A DNA stretch of 64,000 nt, taken from contig OX392532.1 of NCBI GenBank assembly GCA_947623455.1, positions 28,990,792-29,054,791 on the forward strand, read 5' to 3'. This document shows positions 57,436-64,000 of the stretch, piece by piece. This DNA is from Mimachlamys varia (lineage: Eukaryota > Mollusca > Bivalvia > Pectinida > Pectinidae). Each line of letters begins with the position of its first letter. Position 1 is the first letter of the stretch. The notes beneath the pieces were generated by a model. The model did not search any database. It had not been told where the DNA came from and saw nothing but the letters and a program-made list of their open reading frames with translations. A program made the position numbers and the translations under genes.

Positions 57436-58505
57436 ATTGGGTCCAAAGAGAAAAAAAACATCAAGCGATCAAATATGTAGACATTAGAAAGCTGATCAAT
57501 TCATGGTTGTATTTATGTTTCAAATAGACTACTTCACTGCAACAAAATCTGGCATTTCGAGGTGCAATAATAAACGTGGAATTTGTAACGAAGCACAAAA
57601 TTCATACCCGTAAAACTAAGGGAAACTCAGCAGATTAATATACATGTAATATGTAAGATATGTTGTGCCAGGCCACGATTTTACTATGATCATGCCAGGT
57701 GATTATCATCTGCCTTGTTTTCAATACAACGTCTTGTCACATGTGCCGCCAACAGCCATATAACATAAAACATGTTGTTTTTTTCTCTCCATAAAGCTAT
57801 TCAATATCGTTACTAATTTTTGAATACATTTACACTTTACAAAACCAAACATTTTGCCTATATATCGACACCGATCAATGTCAAAACATGTAAAACAGAC
57901 AATATTTACCTGTCACAGAATTTTTCTTTCGTTTGATGCAGCAATATTTAAACTATTTTTATATCCCTACACCATTAAGCTTTTTCGAAAATGTAACAAA
58001 ATAATGTACCATTTAAACAACTTCTTTTGTTTAGTTTAAACATATTTTTATTGCGTGGGCACAAGTTATATACAACTTATAAAAGCCCTCTCCTCCAAAT
58101 TTTATTACAACATTGTGACAGCAAAAACGGACAATTACATATATTTTACAATAAACAAATAAGAAAATGGAAGAACATAATGAGAAATTAAAAGGGAAAA
58201 CAGAGAATCATCCAACAATTAATTGATGTATAACAATAATGCAATACAATAACATGATTTCTGCCTGGCACAAACTAATTACAAACTCAGGCCCCTAGTA
58301 TTAGTATTAGTATTAATATTAGTATTAAATCCCTGAAAAAGATAACTGCAAAACCATTCTTTCTTACGTTTCTTAAAGAAATAAAATTGGGCGTAGTAAT
58401 ATCCGTTTTAATATTGCACGGCACATGCTGACTGACAAGATAAGCATAACTGCTTTGCAAATATGATCGGCAAAATTTCTGATTCCTTTATTTCATGGAT
58501 ACTAT
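57436..58505. other. No recognisable gene
   Basis: AT-rich. A microsatellite lies at 58298-58328. Confidence 0.4.
58298..58328 (+). repeat. Microsatellite (TAGTAT)n
   Basis: About five 6-base units with one substitution. Confidence 0.85.
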
Positions 58506-58506
58506 G

Positions 58507-58886
58507 TACGTGTATATGTTATGAGTTACTTGCGAGTTAATGCATTTTCACTATCATTTGTTATTTGACATTAAACGAGATTTAAAGGAAAAACATATTT
58601 TTGTTTAACGTTAACATGCATATGTTTCATTGTAACCGGATTTCGTCTTTCTTGGCATTCGTTGGAATTCGTTATGTCCTCATTTCGTTTTGTTTGCTCT
58701 ATTGCTCTATATCCATCGGTATGAATGTTTGTCCTTTTTTGAATCAATAAATTCAAGTTTCATTTTCGATCTTTTCTGATGACGCTTGTTTCACGTTCTT
58801 TTAAACGCCTATTGCTTTCAACTTTCACATGTATATGTTATGAGTTACTTGCGAGTTAATGCATTTTCACTATCGTTTGTTATTTG
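58507..58886 (+). repeat. Duplicated segment, copy 1, itself bracketed by a 55-bp direct repeat
   Basis: 58568-58829 (GACATTAAACGAGATTTAAA ... CTATTGCTTTCAACTTTC) matches 61674-61924 closely. It is flanked by GTATATGTTATGAGTTACTT...CACTATC(A/G)TTTGTTATTTG at about 58511 and 58831, nearly identical copies 320 bases apart. On the minus strand it carries a frameshifted counterpart of the exon-like frame at 61825-61944. Confidence 0.8.
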
Positions 58887-59500
58887 CGGCTATTTTAAGA
58901 GAAAATTGTCCACGTCTGTGATGTCAGTCAGTCAACTATGTTTACAAAATGACGTAGAATGTTGTGGTGAATATCACATACCCCTTTATACATATGTTTC
59001 ATGTTTTTCCTAAACATCATTTCTCCTCAATATATTATCTCTGTAATTTTATTCTGTTGGTATCATGTTTTTGAGGTGAATTCCTCTTAATATCATGTTT
59101 TTTTTTACCAATCACATACAACCTCCAGAACATGATGTCATTTACATTGATTTCAGATACAAAATATTACATAAAATAAAAAACAAAACCCCAAAAAACA
59201 AACAAAAGAAAAAAAATATATGGCATAAGTGTATCTATAAGTGTATTATTGAAACTTCTTCATATGTACATTAAATAGCTTATTTTTAGTTATGGAAATC
59301 GGAAATACACAATATTTAGTGAAATAGCATGTTTTTTGTTAATGTCACATACCTGTTAATGTCATGTTTTTGTCTGACAGATGCAACATGATAATATAAA
59401 GAGGATTGAACTGTATATGTGTTGAGAGCCTAGTAAGTTGTGAACACGCGAGACTCCGCCTACCCCCCGTATTGTTATAATCAATAAAATATACATAAAT
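58887..59500. other. No recognisable gene
   Basis: AT-rich with an A-rich stretch at 59170-59220. Confidence 0.4.
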
Positions 59501-59974
59501 CAATGATCACGTTAAGCGTCCTTAATCACTGTGTATACTTTATAAATTTACAAGGTTGTCTCTCCATAATTACTTCATATCAGGCTGTGTATAAACAGTC
59601 AGCAAGTATTAGGTTATGTGCCCTTAATCACGACATATATCGGAACGTGGCTTCGTAATCATTGAATGTTTAGTTTTGTTTTCACAATAAACATAGATGT
59701 TGCTGTAATTTGTAACTTTTAATCACCACATACATGTATCTACCGAGATCCCCATATAAAGAAGCATTCAAAGGACACACATGACGATTACATCTCAAAA
59801 GTCTTAAAAGCGAAGTTGTGTCTCTCAAATCGCTATGGTTCCTTTCACGTTGTATGTCCGTATTCTCCGTATATAAAGTTGTCTCTATATTAACCACATT
59901 TATCAAGTTTTGACCTTTCATTCAACTCATATTAAGATTGTTTTTCTTAATCACTATTAATTAAGTTTCACTAT
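59500..59974 (+). repeat. Degenerate leading edge of the 58-bp array
   Basis: Phrases such as CAAGGTTGTCTCTCC, CATATCAGGCTGTGTATAAAC, AAGTTGTGTCTCTCAAATCGC and ATATTAACCACATTTATCAAG are recognisable but heavily diverged versions of the unit that follows. Confidence 0.5.
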
Positions 59975-61280
59975 CTGCTAGCTATCGAGTTACATGCCCG
60001 TAGTAACCACAAATGCAGTTGTGTCTCCCTAACCGCTAGCTAACAGGCTGTTTGTCCGTAGTAACCACATTTCAAGTTGTGTCTCCCTAACCGATAGCTA
60101 ACAGGTTGTTTGTCCGTTGTAACCACATTTCAAGTTATGTCTCCCTAACTGCTAGCTATCGAGTTACATGCCCGTAGTAACCACAATGCAGTTGTGTCTC
60201 CCTAACCGCTAGCTACCAGGTCGTTTGTCCGTAGTAACCACATTTCAAGTTGTGACTCCCTAACCGCTAGCTACCAGGTTGTTTGTCCGTAGTAACCACA
60301 TTTCCAGTTGTGTCTCCCTAACCGCTAGCTACCAGGTCGTTTGTCCGTAGTAACAACATTTCAAGTTGTGTCTCCCTAACCGCTAGCTACCAGGTTGTTT
60401 GTCCGTAGTAACCACATTTCAAGTTATGTCTCCCTCACCGCTAGCTACCAGGTTGTTTGTCCGTAGTAACCACATTTCAAGTTATGTCTCCCTCACCGCT
60501 AGCTACCAGGTTGTTTGTCCGTAGTAACCACATTTCAAGTTATGTCTCCCTCACCGCTAGCTACCAGGTTGTTTGTCCGTAGTAACCACATTTCAAGTTA
60601 TGTCTCCCTTACCGATAGGTACCAGGTTGTTTGTCCGTAGTAACCACATTTCAAGTTATGTCTCCCTCACCGCTAGCTACCAGGTTGTTTGTCCGTAGTA
60701 ACCACATTTCAAGTTATGTCTCCCTCACCGCTAGCTACCAGGTTGTTTGTCCGTAGTAACCACATTTCAAGTTATGTCTCCCTCACCGCTAGCTACCAGG
60801 TTGTTTGTCCGTAGTAACCACATTTCAAGTTGTGTCTCCCTAACCGATAGCTAACAGGTTGTTTGTCCGTTGTAACCACATTTCAAGTTATGTCTCCCTA
60901 ACTGCTAGCTATCGAGTTACATGCCCGTAGTAACCCCAATGCAGTTGTGTCTCCCTAACCGCTAGCTACCAGGTTGTTTGTCCGTAGTAACCACAAATCA
61001 AGTTGTCTCCCTAACCGCTAGCTACCAGGTTTTTTGTCCGTTGTAACCACATTTCAAGTTATGTCTCCCTAACCGCTAGCTACCAGGTTGTTTGTCCGTA
61101 GTAACCACATTTCAAGTTGTGACTCCCTAACCGCTAGCTACCAGGTTGTTTGTCCGTTGTAACCACATTTCAAGTTATGTCTCCCTAACCGCTAGCTACC
61201 AGGTTGTTTGTCCGTAGTAACCACATTTTAAGTTATGTCTCCCTAACCGCTAGCTACCAGGTTGTTTGTCCGTAGTAACC
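59975..61280 (+). repeat. 58-bp minisatellite, about 22 units
   Basis: The unit is GTAGTAACCACATTTCAAGT, TATGTCTCCCTMACCGCTAG, CTACCAGGTTGTTTGTCC. The central units (about 60420-60840) are almost identical and share the CCTCACCG variant. Outer units carry CCTAACCG and other variants. A variant block including TATCGAGTTACATGCCCG appears three times. No tRNA or coding content. Confidence 0.97.
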
Positions 61281-61673
61281 TAAATGCTAGATGTTAAGTA
61301 ATATGTAGAGTCCACAAAGGCATCCATTATCAAGTTGTTTGTTAAATCGCTGCATATCAAGTCGTTGCTTGTTAACACGGGTCTTGTGACTTGTGAATGG
61401 AAAAATTAGACGCCAAACACGTCGCTGCACTGATACACTTTGATCGAGTTTCCCGAAGAAGCAAAACAAACTCGTATATTAATTAAACTTATCAAAAACA
61501 CAAAATAGTGCATTTACTAAACAGATTGACAAGTATGGATTACTTTATGCATCCATAAATATAATTATGATAACATTAGGTTCTTTCATCATACGAAATA
61601 TATTTCAACATTCATTTAAAAACAGAATTGTTGCTTTTTGTGAAAATTTCTCTTTCTCCCGACAACAATGGAA

Positions 61674-61924
61674 AGACATTAAACGAGATTTAAATGAAAA
61701 ACAATAGTATTTTTGTTTAACGTTAACATGTATATATTTCATTGTAACCGAATTTCGCCTTCCTTGGCATTCGTTTTAATTCGTTTTGTCCTCAATCTTG
61801 TTTGTTTGCTCTTTTGCTCTATATCTATCGGTTTAACTGTTTGTCCCTTTTTGGATCAATAAATTCAATTTTTCGATCTTTTCTGAAGACGCTTGCTTCA
61901 CGTACTATTGCTTTCAACTTTTGT
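61674..61924 (+). repeat. Duplicated segment, copy 2
   Basis: Same sequence as 58568-58829 with scattered substitutions and small indels, in direct orientation. The two copies bracket the 58-bp array. Confidence 0.8.
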
Positions 61925-61944
61925 CTTTTCTCCTGTCGCTTTTT
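61825..61944 (-). CDS. Possible terminal exon, unidentified
   Basis: On the minus strand an acceptor-like TTTATTTGCATTGCAG leads into 39 codons and a TAG. The peptide is highly charged: KKRQEKRQKLKAIVRE, then RKDRKIEFIDPKRDKQ. The duplicated copy at 58.7 kb has lost this frame through an indel. No upstream exon was found between here and the window end, where a mariner has inserted. Family unknown. Confidence 0.25.
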   Translation of the reverse strand, partial: KKRQEKRQKLKAIVREASVFRKDRKIEFIDPKRDKQLNR

Positions 61945-62109
61945 CTGCAATGCAAATAAAGGTAATTAGTTGTAATGAGCACTCAGGCAAGCTATAGTGC
62001 ATCTTCTTGAGCTCTAGTGATACTACAGCGTGCTCTTTCTATGCTGTACCCCCCCGCCCCCCTCCATAGCTTATTTTTCGCTGTATATCAAGTTTAATAA
62101 AGACGTATA

Positions 62110-63438
62110 CGAGGGGTGTTCCATAAATAATGTCATCTGTGCTTTATTTCGCGGAAATAGTGCAATTTATGCACAAAACCACCTCGTGTCGATTGAGTGA
62201 TCACTGGCTCGTGACACAGGTAAATATCTCGTCCACACGTTCACTGGCCTCGGTACAGTGTACATCGTTTCATAGCCTATTCGTTAGACTAGACACAAAA
62301 TGAAAGGAAAACAAGCTGAAAATGTTCTTGAAATTAGGGCCTATATAAAAGGTACAGTGTAGGTCTTTACTCGGCATAAAGGCTGTAGATATTCACCGCG
62401 AGGTGTGTGACATTTATGGGGAGGGCCAAATGTCTCACAGGACTGTTTGTAGGTGGGTAGGTAAATTTAGTGCTGGGCAGCGGCAACTGAAAGATGCTGC
62501 TCACCAAGGTCGCCCTGCAACAACAACGACCTAAGGTAACATAGAAAAAATCCAAAATATCCTCCAAACTGATGCTCGATTGACCGTAAGACAATTGGCT
62601 CGAATGACAAACTTGTCGTTAGCAAGAGTTCATGCAATTTTGAAGAAACACCTAAAAGTTAGAAAGATAAATGCAAGATGGATAACCCATTTGTTAACGG
62701 ATGAGCAAAAGAAGACGCGTGTAACAATGGCAAAAAAACTTCTCAAAATGTACCCAAAATATAGTAAAAAGGCTTTTGATGATATAGTCACTGGTGATGA
62801 GACCTGGGTGTATTATTTTGAACCAAAGCGGAAGGTTGCCAACCGAATATGGGTCACTAAAAATGCCAGACGCCCAAGTATTGCCAAACGAATACGAACG
62901 GTAAAGAAGGTTTTGTATGCTATTTTTTCACTTATAAGGGTCAAGCTATTCAAATCTCTGTGCCAAAAGGCAGAACGGTCACAGGCAAGTTCTATAAAAA
63001 CGTTGTTCTGAGAAAGTTGAAGAACTACTACAAAAGTCGCCGCCCCAAAACAGGACTTAAGTATGTCCGACTTTTGCATGATAATGTACCCGCTCACAAG
63101 GCACGTATTGTGACTGACTTTTTGAAGTCCTTCCGCACCCTCCGTATTCGCCAGACTTGGCCCCCTGCGACTATTTTCTCTTCCCAAAACTTAAAAATCA
63201 TTTATCTGGAAGGAGATACAATTCGAGAAATGCCCCTGGATCTGCTGTTTATCAGTGTCTGATGTGTGTACCCATTGAAGAGTATAAAACATGCTTCCAA
63301 AAATGGATTGACCGGCTAAAAAAGTTGTTTTCTGGCTGGCGGAGAGTATTTTGAAGGGCAGAGCAAATTAAAATGAACAAAAGCACTTCTGCTATATGAG
63401 CACCGATGCAAGTGACATTATTTTTGGAACACCCCTCG
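62110..63438 (+). mobile_element. mariner transposon, 1329 bp
   Basis: About 28-base terminal inverted repeats (CGAGGGGTGTTCCATAAATA on the left; CGAGGGGTGTTCCAAAAATA reverse-complemented on the right) are flanked by the TA duplication at 62108-62109 and 63439-63440. The length is typical of mariner. It carries a transposase pseudogene in the same orientation. Confidence 0.95.
62300..63354 (+). pseudogene. mariner (DD34D) transposase, inactivated
   Basis: The transposase would cut and paste the element at TA sites. The reading starts MKGKQAENVLEIRAY. A helix-turn-helix region has LARMTNLSLARVHAILKKHL after a GRPATTT linker. The catalytic aspartates are visible in VTGDETW (D at 62796), LLHDNVPAHK (D at 63080) and SPDLAPCDYF (D at 63169). 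Lesions are a TAG at 62360, a frame change just after it, a TAA at 62532, a frameshift near 62920-62960, and another near 63130. The second and third aspartates are 89 bases apart where a D34D spacing needs 105, so 16 bases are missing, which also accounts for the last frameshift. It cannot make active protein. Confidence 0.93.
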
Positions 63439-63644
63439 TATACTAAAATCACTTGTATTTTTTGTTTTAATGTGCAATATGATTGTAATGGGGATTGCAT
63501 GTTCTCCATTTCAAAAAATCTGTCGTATTTACATGTAGTAAACATTCATGAACGATTTTAATAGACAATGAATAAGGTAAACCTAAGCGATTTTTTAACG
63601 TAAGGCAATTTTATCAATTTAGGATTAGTTCGTGGAACAATGTA

Positions 63645-63770
63645 CAGTCAAACCTCGAAGTCGGTGAGTCCACGAAATAAACCACGAGTTAAGTGGGATT
63701 GAATACTAAGTGTGACGTCTGGTCACGGGATCTTAGAGTTATACGACTTCGAGGTATTGAGATTCGACTG
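63645..63770. mobile_element. pogo/Tigger-like MITE, 126 bp
   Basis: CAGTCAAACCTCGAAGTCG on the left; CAGTCGAATCTCAATACCTC reverse-complemented from the right, also containing CTCGAAGTCG. TA duplications at 63643-63644 and 63771-63772. Related to the element at 38839. Confidence 0.75.
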
Positions 63771-63772
63771 TA

Positions 63773-64000
63773 CATTGGATTAAAAATAATGTTGTTTTTA
63801 CATTTCTAATAAACGAATCAAAGATATTATTTTTTATATAAAAAGTAAGATGTCGCTATGGTTACACTGTACCAACCCAATGAGTCTGCCCCCGACATTC
63901 ATCTACTCCGGAAACGTTGGTGTCAGGCCGCATGCTACACAACTGGATTTTGTTAATTGATTCGACAGGCATTCAAGTCATACTTATCAATGTAACCAAG
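63773..64000. other. No recognisable feature to window end
   Basis: The GC content rises slightly after 63860, but no frame or motif is supported. Confidence 0.4.

Noticed and set aside
62367..63187. Minus-strand frames of 75 and 124 codons in the mariner
   Set aside because: Antisense shadows of the transposase pseudogene.

Overview
This is a gene-poor, AT-rich animal nuclear window with introns, dispersed short transposons and minisatellites. A neuropsin-like opsin, a tRNA-derived SINE of the kind common in bivalves, a decayed mariner and hammerhead ribozyme motifs together suggest a lophotrochozoan, most likely a bivalve mollusc. The species cannot be named from the sequence. There is no bacterial, organellar or viral gene content. 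Only one gene can be reconstructed with confidence: a five-exon opsin of the Opn5 (neuropsin) type on the + strand (26816-38787). Its first exon lies 7.9 kb upstream of the second. The four introns have GT-AG ends and compatible phases, and the retinal-binding lysine is present. The DRY position reads VRY. A few isolated exon-like segments (751-997 +, 49243-49480 -, 57310-57435 -, 61825-61944 -, 21049-21123 +) may belong to other genes or be relics; none could be assigned a function.

Region by region: 1-1000 holds a degenerate tandem repeat and a possible terminal exon. 2.2-8.9 kb is a cluster of small inverted-repeat elements and one SINE. 12-24 kb holds many copies of one dispersed repeat (called RptA here), a near-perfect 54-bp-arm hairpin and a 32-bp minisatellite. 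24.4-26.8 kb holds a SINE-like element and the presumed opsin promoter. 26.8-38.8 kb is the opsin gene, with a 36-bp minisatellite and three RptA copies in intron 1. 38.8-44 kb holds a pogo-like miniature element, a hammerhead ribozyme, a long hairpin and paired CRE-like palindromes. 44-56 kb holds more RptA, two Mutator-like miniature elements with 9-bp target duplications and a second hammerhead ribozyme. 58.5-62 kb holds a 58-bp minisatellite flanked by a duplicated 250-bp segment. 62.1-63.4 kb is an inactivated mariner.

The most interesting items are two type I hammerhead ribozyme motifs (41384-41427 and 53380-53423) inside related segments of about 150-170 bp, with a compensated stem I between the copies. 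They fit the small ribozyme-bearing retroelements (retrozymes or Penelope-like terminal repeats) described from metazoans. RptA is a family of about 420 bp at full length, present here in about 25 pieces on both strands.

Element names used in this annotation: RptA, the dispersed 420-bp family, 'sense' being the strand that reads GATGAAGCAGAAGAC; RptB, a 190-bp inverted-repeat element starting GGGCYCAGTTGTTCAAA; MITE, a miniature inverted-repeat transposable element.
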